Shown: positions 24,602 through 34,517, numbered from the stretch's first letter. The stretch is 64,000 nt of DNA from Pseudomonas triticicola (GCF_019145375.1 NZ_JAHSTX010000001.1:2889001-2953000); one strand, 5' to 3'. Made by a program: numbers and translations. The notes: generated by a model from the letters alone, not told the origin.

Positions 24602-27600
24602 TCAGACCGTATCCACCTTCAACGAATGATCATTAAGCATCCCGCTGATGATCGTCGCCGTATCATGCCCCCCAGCCACCATGCCGCCCGCCCCTGGTGT
24701 CACGCCGTAGTGGCTGGCGAGGTTAACGCCGGCCAGGTCGATGGTCTGGTTCGGCGTGCCGCCGGCCATGGCGCTGACGTCGATGCTGGTCATCACCGAG
24801 GCGCCGCTGCCGCTGACGGTGAAGTGCAGATAGTCGTCCAGGGACGCGGTGCTGGCGTTTTCGCCTTGCAGCAGTTGCGACAGATCGAGCTTGTCGGTAC
24901 CGGGGGTGAAGTCGGTGATCAGGTCGTGACCGCTGTTGCCCTTGAGCCACTGGAAGGTGTCGGCCCCTGCCCCGCCCGTCAGGGTATTGTTGCCCATGCC
25001 ACCGATCAACAAGTCATCGCCAACGCCGCCATTGAGGAAGTCGTTGCCGAGGCCGCCGTTGATCACGTTGTTGTTGCCGTCGCCGGTGAGGCTGTCGTTG
25101 AAGTTCGAGCCGAGCAGATTCTCGATGCCGGTCAGCGTGTCAGTACCGGCGCCAAGAGTGTTCTGCGCACCGAGCAGGCCGAGGTTGACGGTGACGGCGG
25201 CTGTGGCGTGGGCATAGCTGGCGGTATCGCTGCCAGTGCCGCCGTCGAGCAGGCCATTGCCCGCGCCGCTGTAGAGCAAATCGTTGCCGGCGCCGCCGTG
25301 CATTTCGTTATTGCCGGAGCCGGCAGTGAGCACGTCATTGCCGTCGCCGGCGTTGATCACGTTGTTGCCGCTACCCGCCACCAGCACATCGTCGCCAGCG
25401 GTGCCGGTCAGGGTGTGGCCGTCCTGATAGCTGATGCCGACGTTGGCCGTGTCACTGCCGCCGTGGTTGTCGTTAGCGGTGTAAGTGCCGTGGTAATCCG
25501 GCGTGATGTCATGGGCCCCGGCGTAGTTGAGGGTCATGGTCAGTTGATAGTTTTCCGGCGCATTCGGGTTGCCGTTGCCCGTAGCGTTGGCAATGTTGGT
25601 GACGTGGATCTGGTAGACGCCATCGGCTGACGCGGTCAGGGTTTGCCCGTCCGCCAGCGCCATCCAGGCGCCGCCGTTGAGCGAATACTCCATGCCAATC
25701 TGCCCGACAGCCAGATTGTGATCGAGGTTGAGGGTTTCGCCCTGGCGCAGGTGGACGGTGATGCGGTCCTCGTCGTTGGCATTGCTGTTGCTCACCATGC
25801 CGAGATAACCGCTGACCACTAGCACGGCGGTCATGGTCGCAGCGTTGGCGCTGAAGGCACTGCGCACGTTGGCCAGGTTCTGGTTGGCCGCATTATTGTT
25901 CTGCCCAGTGAAACCGATCAGGCCGGTACCGGTGAAGTCCGCCGCTTTCGAAACCCAACCAGTATTGAAACTGGTGGGTGTGGCGTTGAGGGTGTCGCCG
26001 TTCGGATCGGTGTCATTGGCCAGCAGCAGCTCACCCGGCACCACGATGTTGCCCGACAGCACGTTGGTGATGACGTGATCGTCCATCGCCACCGGTGGCG
26101 CGTTGGGAATCACTTTCACGGTCAGCGTGGAGCTGGCCAGATCGCCGTCGTTGTCGCTGACGGTGAAGCCGATGTTTTCGGTGATGACCACGGCGGTGGT
26201 TTTTTGCGAGGTGTAGCTGTATTCGCCGGTGTCGAGGTTGACCACCAGCGTGCCGCTGTTGTTGGTGGCGATGCTGACGCTGTTGTTCGCCGTGTTGAAG
26301 GTGCCGTGGTTGGCGCCGCCGCTCGCGGTCAACGAACCCTGGCCACTGAGGGCTTTCGGATCGTAGGTGTAGGTGGTGCCGTCGACCACGATCGACTTGA
26401 TGAAACCGCCATCGGCGCCGAACGAACCACCGTCGCCCAGAAGCGAACCGGTGACCGGCGCGCCCTGCACGGTGCCGGAGAGCACCGAGTTGAGCTGGTT
26501 GAGATCGGTGACCACTACTGCGTTGGTGTTGGTGTGGTTGATGCCGTCGTAGGCCAGCGGATCGAGGTAGGCGTTGCTCACGCCATCACCCAGGCCGATC
26601 GCGTAGTTCTTGATGTTGTTGGCATCGAGGAAGTTTTTCAGCGCGGCTTCGTCAGCCGTGCCGATGTCGCCCTCGTTGGGCTTGCCGTCGGAGAAGAAGT
26701 AGCCGACGTTCTGCGCCCCGGTGAGTTTGCCGGAGGTGTTGAACGCGTTCTGCATCACTGCTACGGCAGCATCGTAGTTGGTGCCGCCGCCAGCGTTGAG
26801 ACCGGCGAGCAGGGTCTTGGCGGTGGCGACATCCACCCACACGGTGGTGCGGTCGGCGGCATTGCTGCTGAATGTCACCAATTGCACTTTCACATCGCCC
26901 AGATCATCGTACTTGTCGAGCAAGGCACCAATGGCCTGCTTGGCCAGATCCAGGCGCGACAGGCCCGGAACACCGGAAGCGTCGGCCATGCTGCCGGAGA
27001 TGTCGAGGACGATGAGCACGTTGGAATCGATCTCCACTGCGGTTACCGAGCGATCCGAGGCAACGGCTTTCGGTACGTCGTCGACGATGTTGACCACGAG
27101 GGTACTGGTGGTGCTGTTGCCCAGCGCATCGGTGGCTTTGTAGGTGAATGTTTCGCTGAGCGTGTTCGGCCCGTCGTTGGCGTTCGGCGCGGTTTTCGGT
27201 GCCGAGGTCAGCGTGTAGGTGTAGCTGCCGTCGGCGTTGAGCTGCAGTTGCCCGTAGCTGCCGGTGGCGTTGCCGACCAGGGTGTACGTGATCGCGCCGC
27301 TGCCACCACTGACCGAACCGAGCAGCGTGCCGCTGGCGGTTTCGCCGGTGTTGCCCGGTTCGCTGCCGGTCACTGTGCCGGGGGCGAGATCCTGGCCATC
27401 CTTGTTCAGGTCGAGGGCTTTTTCGTAGACGGTGGCGTCGGTGTCGCTGACGGCGGTCAGGCAGCTGTTGTGCACATCGATGGTGATGGTGGTGGTGCTT
27501 TCGTCGCCGTCGGAATCGCGCACCGTGTAGGTGAACACATCCACCGCGCCCGGGCCGTTCACCGCGTTCGGATTGCTGTGATAAACGGCGTTGCCGTTGG

Positions 27601-30600
27601 CATCGAGGGTGAGGTAACCGTAGGTGCCGTTGATCTGCGAATTGAGCCCGCCGATGGCCGATGTCGAGGTATCAGCACCGGCACGCACGCCGATCACGAC
27701 ACCGGAAACCGCCGGACCGTCAGCGCCGCCGCTATCGTTAGCGAAGACGTTGCCACTGACGGTGCCGCCTTCCGCGACCGAAGCCGCATCCGGATTGGCG
27801 CTCGGCAGGTCATCGACGATGTTGACGTTGATCTGACCGCTGGCGGTGCTGCCATCGGTGTCGGTGGCGACTACGTCGAAGCTCTCGCTGAGGCTGTTGG
27901 CACCGTTGGCGTTCGGATGGGCTTCGTTGTCGACCAGGGTGTAGCTGTAGCTGACCACGCCGGTGGCCGGGTCATAACCGGTGATGGTGAAGGTGCTGCC
28001 CAGCGGCGAGACCACCGATTGCGGCAAACCGGCGGCGACGCCATTGCTGATCACCGCAATACCACCGACCGTCAGGGTTTGCAGGCCATCAAGCGCAGTC
28101 ACGGTGAAGCTGCCGCTTTGGGTCAGCGCCGAGGTGTCGGGGCTGCTGCCGTCGCCGAGGTTTTTCTCGTAGACGGTGATTTCGCCGCCCTTCACATCGA
28201 GGCCGTCGAGGCATACCGGATCGTCGTTGTTATGGATGTTCAGCACCAGGTTGGCGGTGCTGGTGTCGCCGTCGGCATCGGTGATGGTGTAGGCGAAGGT
28301 TTCCGTGCCGTTGCCGCCGCCCTGGAGGTTTTTGAAGTCGGCGTCATTGGCGTCCAGCGTGTAGGTGTAAGTGCCGTTGGCATTGAGCACCAGCGTGCCG
28401 TAAGTGCCAGTGAAAGTACCGGCAGTCACCGGGCCGCTGGCGACGCGGTCGGCGCCCTGCACATCGTTGTCGAGGACGTTGCCGGTCAGGGTCATCTGGG
28501 CTTCTGTTGCGCTGTCCGCATTGCTGTCATTCAGCGCTTTCGGCACGTCATCGACGATGCTCACGACGATTGTGCTGGTGACGACATTGCCCAGCGAATC
28601 GGTGGCCTGATAGGTGAAGGTTTCGCTCAGGCTGTTGGCGCCGTCGTCAGCGTGCGGCGTAGTGGTAGCCGGCGAAGTCAGGGTGTAGGTGTAAGTGCCA
28701 TTGGCGTTGAGGACGATTTGCCCGTAATTGCCGGTGGCGCTGCCGACCAGTGCATAACTGATCGCGCCGACCGCACCGGTGACCGAGCCGACCAGGGTGC
28801 CGGACGCGGTTTCGCCGGTGCTGTTCGGATCGCTGCCGACCACGCTGCCCGCCGCCAGATCCTGGCCATCCTTGTTCAGGTCGAGGGCTTTTTCATAGAC
28901 GGTGACGTCAGTGTCGCTGACGGCTTTCAGGCAACTGTTGTAGACGTCGATGGTGATGGTGGTGGTGCTTTCGTCACCGTCGGCATCACGCACGGTGTAG
29001 GTGAACACATCCACCGCGCCCGGGCCGTTCACCGTGTTCGGATTGCTGTGATAAACGGCGTTGCCGTTGGCATCAAGCGTGAGGTAGCCGTAGGTGCCGT
29101 TGATCTGCGAATTGAGCCCGCCGATGGCCGAAGTCGAGGTATCAGCACCGGCACGCACGCCAACCACTGCACCCGCGACCGCCGGGCCGTCGGCGCCACC
29201 GATATCGTTGTTGAGTACGTTACCGCTGACAGTACCGCCCTCCGCCACCGAAGCCGCGTCCGCATGCGCGGTGGGCAAATCATCGACGATATTGACGTTG
29301 ATCTGGCCGCTGGCGGTACTGCCATCGGTGTCCGTCGCGACGACGTCGAAGTTCTCGGTGAGGCTGTTGGCGCCGTTGGCGGTTGGATGGGCTTCGTTGT
29401 CGGCCAGGGTGTAGCTGTAGCTGACCACGCCGGTCGCCGGGTCATAACCGCTGATGGTCAAGGTGCTGCCCAGCGGGGTGACGATTGATTGCGGGAAGCC
29501 TGCGGCCACGCCATTGGTGATCACGGCAATGCCACCGACTGTGAGGGTCTGCAGACCATCGAGAGCGCTGACGGTGAAAGTGCCGTTCTGGGTCAGCGCC
29601 GGGGTGTTGGGGCTGGTGCCGTCGCTGAGGTTTTTTTCGTAGACGGTAAGTTCGCCGCCGTTGACGTCGAGGCCATTGAGCAGCACCGGATCGTCGTTGT
29701 TGTGGATGTTCAATACGAGATTGGCAGTGCTGGTATCGCCGTCGGCATCGGTGATGGTGTAGGCGAAGGTTTCAGTGCCGTTGCCGCCGCCGGTCAAGGC
29801 CTTGAAATCGGCATCGCTGGTATTCAGGGTGTAGGTGTAAGTGCCGTCGGCGTTCAGAACCAAGGTGCCGTAAGTACCAGTGAATGTACCGGGCGTGACT
29901 GGACCGGTGGGTACGCGGTCGGCGCCTTGTATGTCATTGGTGAGGACGTTGCCGGTCAGCGTCAGTTGGCTTTCTGACGCGGTACCGTTGATGTCGTCGT
30001 TGGCTTTCGGCAGGTCGTCGACGATGTTGACGTCGAGGGTGCCGGTGGCCGTCGTGCCGTTGTCATCGACCACCGTGACCGCGAACTGCTCAGGCAGATT
30101 GTTGGCGCCGTTGGCGTTCGGATGCGCTTCGTTATCAGCCAAGGTGTAGCTGTAACTGACCACGCCGGTTGCAGCGTTGAAACCAGTAATCGTCAGCGTG
30201 CTACCCAGGGGCGTGGTGATCGATTGCGGGAAACCTGCGGCCACACCATTGGTCACCACGGCAATTCCACCGACAGTCAGCGTGGTGACGCCGTCCAGTG
30301 CAGTGATGGTGAACGTGCCGTTTTGTGTCAGCGCGGTGGCGTCCGGTGCGCTGCCGTCGCTGAGATTTTTCTCGTAGATCGTCAGCTCGCCGCCAGCGAC
30401 GTTCAGGCCGTCGATGATGACTGGATCGTCGTTGTTGTGGATCTGCAGAATGAGGTTGGCGGTGCTGCTATCGCCGTCGGCATCGGTGATCGTGTAGGCG
30501 AAGGTTTCGGTTCCGTTGCCACCGCCGGTCAAGGCTTTGAAATCGGCATCGCTGGTATTGAGCGTGTAGGTGTAGGTGCCGTCGGCGTTCAAAACCAACG

Positions 30601-32464
30601 TACCGAAAGTACCAGTGAAAGTGCCCGGCGTGACTGGACCTGTTGGTACACGGTCGGCGCCTTGCACGTCGTTGGTGAGGACGTTGCCGGTCAGGGTCAG
30701 TTGGCTTTCCGAGGCGGTGCCGTTGCTGTCATCGATGGACTTCGGCAGGTCGTCGACGATGTTCACATCGAGGGTGCCGGTGGCCGTCGTGCCGTTGTCA
30801 TCGACTACCGTGACTGCGAACTGCTCAGGCAGATTGTTGGCACCGTTGGCGTTGGGATGCGCTTCGTTATCGGCCAGGGTGTAGCTGTAACTGACTACGC
30901 CGGTTGCAGCGTTGAAACCGGTAATCGTCAGCGTGCTGCCCAGTGGCGTGGTGATCGATTGCGGGAAACCTGCGGCGACGCCATTGGTCACCACGGCAAT
31001 TCCACCGACAGTCAGCGTGGTGACGCCGTCCAGTGCGGTGATGGTGAACGTGCCGTTTTGTGTCAGCGCGCCAGTGTCGGGGACGCTGCCGTCGCTGAGG
31101 TTTTTTTCGTAAACCGTGAGCTCGCCACCGGCGACGTTCAGGCCATCGATGATTACTGGATCGTCGTTGTTGTGAATCTGCAGAACCAGATTGGCGCTGC
31201 TGCTATCGCCGTCGGCATCGGTGATTGTGTAGGCGAACGTTTCGGTTCCGTTGCCACCGCCGGTCAAGGCTTTGAAATCGGCATCGCTGGTATTGAGCGT
31301 GTAGGTGTAGGTGCCGTCGGCGTTCAGAACCAAGGTGCCGTAAGTACCGGTGAATGTACCGGGCGTGACTGGACCGGTGGGTACGCGGTCGGCGCCTTGT
31401 ATGTCATTGGTGAGGACATTGCCGGTCAGGGTCAGCAAGGTTTCCGAGGCAATGCCGTTGGCGTCGTCGAACGCTTTGGGCACGTCGTCGGTGATATTTA
31501 CGTCCAGCGTGCCAGTGGCGCTGTCGCCATTGCTGTCGGTGGCGATCACGGTGAACTGTTCGCTGAGATTGTTCACGCCGTCGCCGGCCGCGTGGGTCTC
31601 GTTGCCGTTGAGGGTGTAGCTGTAGCTGACCGTGCCAGTGGCCGCGTTGTAACCGGTGATGGTCAGGGTGTTGCCCAGTTGCGTGGTGATCGACTGCGGA
31701 AAGCCGATCGGCACGCCGCCAACGATCACGTTGATGCCGCCGATGCTCAGGCTGTTCAAGCCATCCGCTGCCGAGACCGTGAAGCTGCCACTTTGCGTCA
31801 ACGCGCCTGGATTGGCCGCTGTACCGTCAGGCAGATTGGCTTCATTGAGGTTCAGCTCGCCACCCGCCGCGTCAAGGCCATTGAGGATGACCGGATTGTT
31901 CACCGCTGGCGGTGGCACCACGACCGGCGCTGGCGTGTCGTCGCCATTGTCGATGTCCGCGTCGCGACGATACTCGGGAAATTCGGGAATGCCATTGAAG
32001 CCGGCGGTGGGGAAACCAATGATCGGATCGACCCGGCCGCCGACTTCGGTCAGCAGAACGAAGCTGTGCCCGCCGCCCAGCTCACCGGTATTGCCGGTCG
32101 GCGCGTTGGGGCCGGCCGCGGTGGCTTCGGCAGTTTTGCTCGGGTCTTCACCGGCGGCGATGGCTTTCTGGATTTGCTCGACATCGGTCAGTTGCGCCTG
32201 GCTCGGGGTCTGCGCTTCGTCGACGTTCACCGGGACAGCCTGGTCGGCCAGCAATTGCTCGGTCATGGCGATGCTGCTGCCCCGGCCGAGAGTCAATTCC
32301 TCGCCGTTTTGCAGTTTCACTGCCACCGCGCCTTCCGCGCCGGTGATCAGTTGATCGCCAGCGTACAAACGATCGCCTTCGAACAGCGGACGCTTGATGC
32401 CGTCGCGCGCTTCAGCGAACACCTGACCAATGACTTTTGTGACCGTACCAATGAGCGCTGCCAT
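24602..32464 (-). CDS. mapA: Giant RTX adhesin, LapA/MapA family (probably MapA)
   Basis: About 2620 residues. Order: N-terminal retention module (MAALIGTVTKVIGQVFAEAR onward) that plugs the TolC-like pore; a LapG-type site T115-A-A-G118; seven or so 245-residue repeats (about 190-1800) of VCBS/cadherin-like type with NNDDPVIIDGL and DADGDSSTANL motifs; a von Willebrand A domain (about 1810-2000, LIVLDISGSMAD MIDAS site); RTX repeats (about 2350-2500, GGAGNDLLYSGAGNG type); and a type I secretion signal. ATG chosen because GGAGG lies 8 nt upstream and retention modules start MAALIGTV. No lapD or lapG is adjacent and it is about half LapA's size, so MapA fits better than LapA. Role: cell-surface anchoring and biofilm formation. 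Confidence 0.85.
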   Translation of the reverse strand: MAALIGTVTKVIGQVFAEARDGIKRPLFEGDRLYAGDQLITGAEGAVAVKLQNGEELTLGRGSSIAMTEQLLADQAVPVNVDEAQTPSQAQLTDVEQIQKAIAAGEDPSKTAEATAAGPNAPTGNTGELGGGHSFVLLTEVGGRVDPIIGFPTAGFNGIPEFPEYRRDADIDNGDDTPAPVVVPPPAVNNPVILNGLDAAGGELNLNEANLPDGTAANPGALTQSGSFTVSAADGLNSLSIGGINVIVGGVPIGFPQSITTQLGNTLTITGYNAATGTVSYSYTLNGNETHAAGDGVNNLSEQFTVIATDSNGDSATGTLDVNITDDVPKAFDDANGIASETLLTLTGNVLTNDIQGADRVPTGPVTPGTFTGTYGTLVLNADGTYTYTLNTSDADFKALTGGGNGTETFAYTITDADGDSSSANLVLQIHNNDDPVIIDGLNVAGGELTVYEKNLSDGSVPDTGALTQNGTFTITALDGVTTLTVGGIAVVTNGVAAGFPQSITTPLGSTLTITGFNAATGVVSYSYTLADNEAHPNANGANNLPEQFAVTVVDDNGTTATGTLDVNIVDDLPKSIDDSNGTASESQLTLTGNVLTNDVQGADRVPTGPVTPGTFTGTFGTLVLNADGTYTYTLNTSDADFKALTGGGNGTETFAYTITDADGDSSTANLILQIHNNDDPVIIDGLNVAGGELTIYEKNLSDGSAPDATALTQNGTFTITALDGVTTLTVGGIAVVTNGVAAGFPQSITTPLGSTLTITGFNAATGVVSYSYTLADNEAHPNANGANNLPEQFAVTVVDDNGTTATGTLDVNIVDDLPKANDDINGTASESQLTLTGNVLTNDIQGADRVPTGPVTPGTFTGTYGTLVLNADGTYTYTLNTSDADFKALTGGGNGTETFAYTITDADGDTSTANLVLNIHNNDDPVLLNGLDVNGGELTVYEKNLSDGTSPNTPALTQNGTFTVSALDGLQTLTVGGIAVITNGVAAGFPQSIVTPLGSTLTISGYDPATGVVSYSYTLADNEAHPTANGANSLTENFDVVATDTDGSTASGQINVNIVDDLPTAHADAASVAEGGTVSGNVLNNDIGGADGPAVAGAVVGVRAGADTSTSAIGGLNSQINGTYGYLTLDANGNAVYHSNPNTVNGPGAVDVFTYTVRDADGDESTTTITIDVYNSCLKAVSDTDVTVYEKALDLNKDGQDLAAGSVVGSDPNSTGETASGTLVGSVTGAVGAISYALVGSATGNYGQIVLNANGTYTYTLTSPATTTPHADDGANSLSETFTYQATDSLGNVVTSTIVVSIVDDVPKALNDSNADSATEAQMTLTGNVLDNDVQGADRVASGPVTAGTFTGTYGTLVLNANGTYTYTLDANDADFKNLQGGGNGTETFAYTITDADGDTSTANLVLNIHNNDDPVCLDGLDVKGGEITVYEKNLGDGSSPDTSALTQSGSFTVTALDGLQTLTVGGIAVISNGVAAGLPQSVVSPLGSTFTITGYDPATGVVSYSYTLVDNEAHPNANGANSLSESFDVVATDTDGSTASGQINVNIVDDLPSANPDAASVAEGGTVSGNVFANDSGGADGPAVSGVVIGVRAGADTSTSAIGGLNSQINGTYGYLTLDANGNAVYHSNPNAVNGPGAVDVFTYTVRDSDGDESTTTITIDVHNSCLTAVSDTDATVYEKALDLNKDGQDLAPGTVTGSEPGNTGETASGTLLGSVSGGSGAITYTLVGNATGSYGQLQLNADGSYTYTLTSAPKTAPNANDGPNTLSETFTYKATDALGNSTTSTLVVNIVDDVPKAVASDRSVTAVEIDSNVLIVLDISGSMADASGVPGLSRLDLAKQAIGALLDKYDDLGDVKVQLVTFSSNAADRTTVWVDVATAKTLLAGLNAGGGTNYDAAVAVMQNAFNTSGKLTGAQNVGYFFSDGKPNEGDIGTADEAALKNFLDANNIKNYAIGLGDGVSNAYLDPLAYDGINHTNTNAVVVTDLNQLNSVLSGTVQGAPVTGSLLGDGGSFGADGGFIKSIVVDGTTYTYDPKALSGQGSLTASGGANHGTFNTANNSVSIATNNSGTLVVNLDTGEYSYTSQKTTAVVITENIGFTVSDNDGDLASSTLTVKVIPNAPPVAMDDHVITNVLSGNIVVPGELLLANDTDPNGDTLNATPTSFNTGWVSKAADFTGTGLIGFTGQNNNAANQNLANVRSAFSANAATMTAVLVVSGYLGMVSNSNANDEDRITVHLRQGETLNLDHNLAVGQIGMEYSLNGGAWMALADGQTLTASADGVYQIHVTNIANATGNGNPNAPENYQLTMTLNYAGAHDITPDYHGTYTANDNHGGSDTANVGISYQDGHTLTGTAGDDVLVAGSGNNVINAGDGNDVLTAGSGNNEMHGGAGNDLLYSGAGNGLLDGGTGSDTASYAHATAAVTVNLGLLGAQNTLGAGTDTLTGIENLLGSNFNDSLTGDGNNNVINGGLGNDFLNGGVGDDLLIGGMGNNTLTGGAGADTFQWLKGNSGHDLITDFTPGTDKLDLSQLLQGENASTASLDDYLHFTVSGSGASVMTSIDVSAMAGGTPNQTIDLAGVNLASHYGVTPGAGGMVAGGHDTATIISGMLNDHSLKVDTV
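27470..31895 (-). repeat. Tandem 735-bp repeats inside the adhesin gene
   Basis: The marker codons for the NNDDP/NNP start of a unit recur at 31893, 31158, 30423, 29688 and 28218. Steps are exactly 735 bp (245 codons), with a double step of 1470. The intervening position near 28.94 kb, and another near 27.47 kb, hold a divergent unit starting NSCL. Units at 31158 and 30423 are nearly identical in DNA, so recent duplication or gene conversion is likely. Such arrays expand and contract and are prone to misassembly. Confidence 0.88.
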
Positions 32465-32996
32465 GTGAAATCCTCCGCTGCCGACCACCGTCGGCACTGG
32501 TTCGCGAAGCAGCCCATGGCTCAATCGGGTTGCCGGGGGCGACGCTCGCACCCTCGACAGTTCGTTTCGCAGGCCCGGTTTGAAACGAATTGTCAGCGCT
32601 ATCAAGCACTTGCCAACTCTGTTCAATCCATCGACCGACTAGCGCTACGTAACGGTGGTGAATCACCTGAGTGACAAAAATCTGTCGCTCATTCGCCGTT
32701 ACGCGTCCCTCCCCTTCAGCAGTACTTCGCAGTGTCTCGCAAAGTGAATGGAACTTTCCTCAAGCCTTTTCGAGCTCCCTAAAGCGCATAAAACAAAGGC
32801 TTTCGAGCTGAACAATGTGCTGCTTTTGAAAAACCGCATAAGTTTTTTTTGGAATAAACCTTATGAAAATTTTTTCTTAGCTACGCTCTAGGATGTTCTT
32901 AGCTCTGTTGTTACAAGAGTGAAACGCTTACACCCTAAATTTACGTCAAATATTTGGCGACAGTAACACAACATTGAGATCCAGGGAGATGCACCC
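32465..32996. promoter_or_regulatory. AT-rich divergent promoter region between adhesin and exporter genes
   Basis: 532 bp without a gene. The part at 32760-32960 is much richer in A/T than its surroundings, with T8 at 32843-32850 and other A/T tracts. An inverted repeat CATAAG (32837-32842) / CTTATG (32860-32865) with a 17-bp spacer is the clearest operator-like structure. Such tracts suit MvaT/H-NS-type silencing or a bent promoter. No consensus -35/-10 can be called with confidence. Confidence 0.5.
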
Positions 32997-34355
32997 ATGC
33001 GCGTTTTAACCCCCCTCTGCAGCGCGGTTTTGCTGGCCATGGCTTGCACTTCCCAAGCCCAGGCGATGAACCTCACCGAGGCGATCCAAAGCACCATCGC
33101 CACCCACCCGGAGCTGGCTTCGCGCGTGGACGCTCGCCTGTCAGCAGATGAGCAGGTGAAAGTGGCCAAGGGCGGGTTTTATCCGTCGGTCGATCTGAAC
33201 GCTGCCTATGGGCGCGGCTACAGCGACAACACCAACACCCGTGCCTTCGGTAATCACAACACCGAAATTCTCAATTACACCCAGTCCGAGCTGCGTTTGC
33301 GGCAGATGATCTTCGACGGTTTCAACACCGCCAACGAGGTCGAGCGCACCAAGGGCGTGTCCAACTCGCGCGCCTACTACGCGCAAGGCACCGCGCAGGA
33401 TCTGGCCCTGCGCACCATCGAGGTCTACCTCGAAGTGCTCAAGCGTCGGGAACTGGTGACGCTGGCCAAGAACAATTTGCAGGCGCACTTGCGGGTCAAC
33501 GATCAGATCGGCCTGCGCACCGAGCGCGGCATCGGCAGCACCGCCGACTCCGATCAATCGGTTGCCCGTCGAGCGCTGGCGCAGAACAACCTCGACACCG
33601 CCGAAGTCGATCTGGCTGACGCCGAATCGAATTTCTACAGCGTGGTCGGACGCATGCCCGATGAGCTGGAAACCCCGGCCTCGACTCGCGGTGAGATGCC
33701 ACCGGACCTGCGTGAAGCGCAGCAAAGCATGGTCGACAACAACCCGTACCTGAAATCGGCCCAGGCTGACGTGCAGTCCGCCGAGAGCCAGTACGAAGTG
33801 GCCAAGTCGCCGTTCTACCCGCGCTTCGATGCCGAAGCAGCAGTCGGCGCAAACAACAACGTGCAGGGTGATGAAGGCCACGACAACGAATGGCGTGTCG
33901 GTGTGGTGATGAACTACAACCTGTTCCGTGGCGGCAGCGACAAGGCACGTCTGGCCGCGAATGCCCACGACATCAACCAGGCCATGGACATCCGCAACAA
34001 CGCCCTGCGTCAGCTCAACGAGAACATTCGCCTGGCCTGGAACGCCATGGAAAACGCCAAGAAGCAAACGCCGACCGCCCGCGAATACGCAGAAACCACC
34101 AAACGCGTGCGCGCCGCTTATCAGGACCAGTTCGGCCTCGGCCAGCGCACCCTGCTCGACCTGCTCGACAGCGAAAACGAGCTGTACAACGCCAACCGTC
34201 GCTACACCGAAATCCGCTACACCGAGGAATACTCGATGTACCGCGTGCTGGCGAACATGGGCCAGTTGCTGAGCAAGCAACGCGTGGTGCTGCCGGCTGA
34301 TGCGATTGCCACGACCGAAGTGAAAAACCAGGCGCGCCTGCCAGAACTGAAATAA
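32997..34355 (+). CDS. mapE: TolC-family outer-membrane channel of the adhesin exporter
   Basis: 452 residues. Signal peptide MRVLTPLCSAVLLAMACTSQAQA, then the TolC fold: MNLTEAIQSTIATHPEL, long helical hairpins, and the repeat-boundary motifs YYAQGTAQDLALRTIEVYLE and FGLGQRTLLDLLDSENELY. It matches the type I secretion outer-membrane protein (LapE/AggA) group. In LapA-like systems the adhesin's retention module stays lodged in this pore. It is divergent from mapA and first of mapE-mapB-mapC. Confidence 0.88.
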   Translation: MRVLTPLCSAVLLAMACTSQAQAMNLTEAIQSTIATHPELASRVDARLSADEQVKVAKGGFYPSVDLNAAYGRGYSDNTNTRAFGNHNTEILNYTQSELRLRQMIFDGFNTANEVERTKGVSNSRAYYAQGTAQDLALRTIEVYLEVLKRRELVTLAKNNLQAHLRVNDQIGLRTERGIGSTADSDQSVARRALAQNNLDTAEVDLADAESNFYSVVGRMPDELETPASTRGEMPPDLREAQQSMVDNNPYLKSAQADVQSAESQYEVAKSPFYPRFDAEAAVGANNNVQGDEGHDNEWRVGVVMNYNLFRGGSDKARLAANAHDINQAMDIRNNALRQLNENIRLAWNAMENAKKQTPTAREYAETTKRVRAAYQDQFGLGQRTLLDLLDSENELYNANRRYTEIRYTEEYSMYRVLANMGQLLSKQRVVLPADAIATTEVKNQARLPELK

Positions 34356-34380
34356 ACGGTGCAGGAACTGACTTTGCCCT

Positions 34381-34484
34381 GATCGTTCCCACGCGCAGCA
34401 AAGGAATGCCTCAAGGGACGCTCCGCGTCCAGTGACGCGAAGCGTCACGGGCTGCATTCCCACGCGTGAGCGTGGGAACGATCC
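34381..34484. repeat. MITE-like palindromic element, full copy B
   Basis: About 104 bp bounded by GATCGTTCCCACGCGCAGCA and an inverted GCGTGGGAACGATC, with internal TGCCTCAAGGGACGCTCCGC and GGGCTGCATTCCCACGC shared with copy A. It fills most of the 162-bp gap between mapE and mapB, and could fold into a cruciform or a long mRNA hairpin within the operon. Confidence 0.72.
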
Positions 34485-34517
34485 GATAACCGAGCCCGTT
34501 CAACAGAGGCAATCACT

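Noticed and set aside
24602..32464. Calling the adhesin LapA itself
   Set aside because: No lapD or lapG adjacent, and it is about half the usual LapA length. The divergent exporter and the size fit MapA better, though sequence comparison is needed.
26075..32674. Very long plus-strand ORFs (1137 and 850 codons) opposite the adhesin gene
   Set aside because: They are antisense shadows of a repetitive, GC-rich coding sequence. Their products are repeated Val/Ala/Gly/Arg strings with no family motif, and they follow the 735-bp repeat of the real gene.
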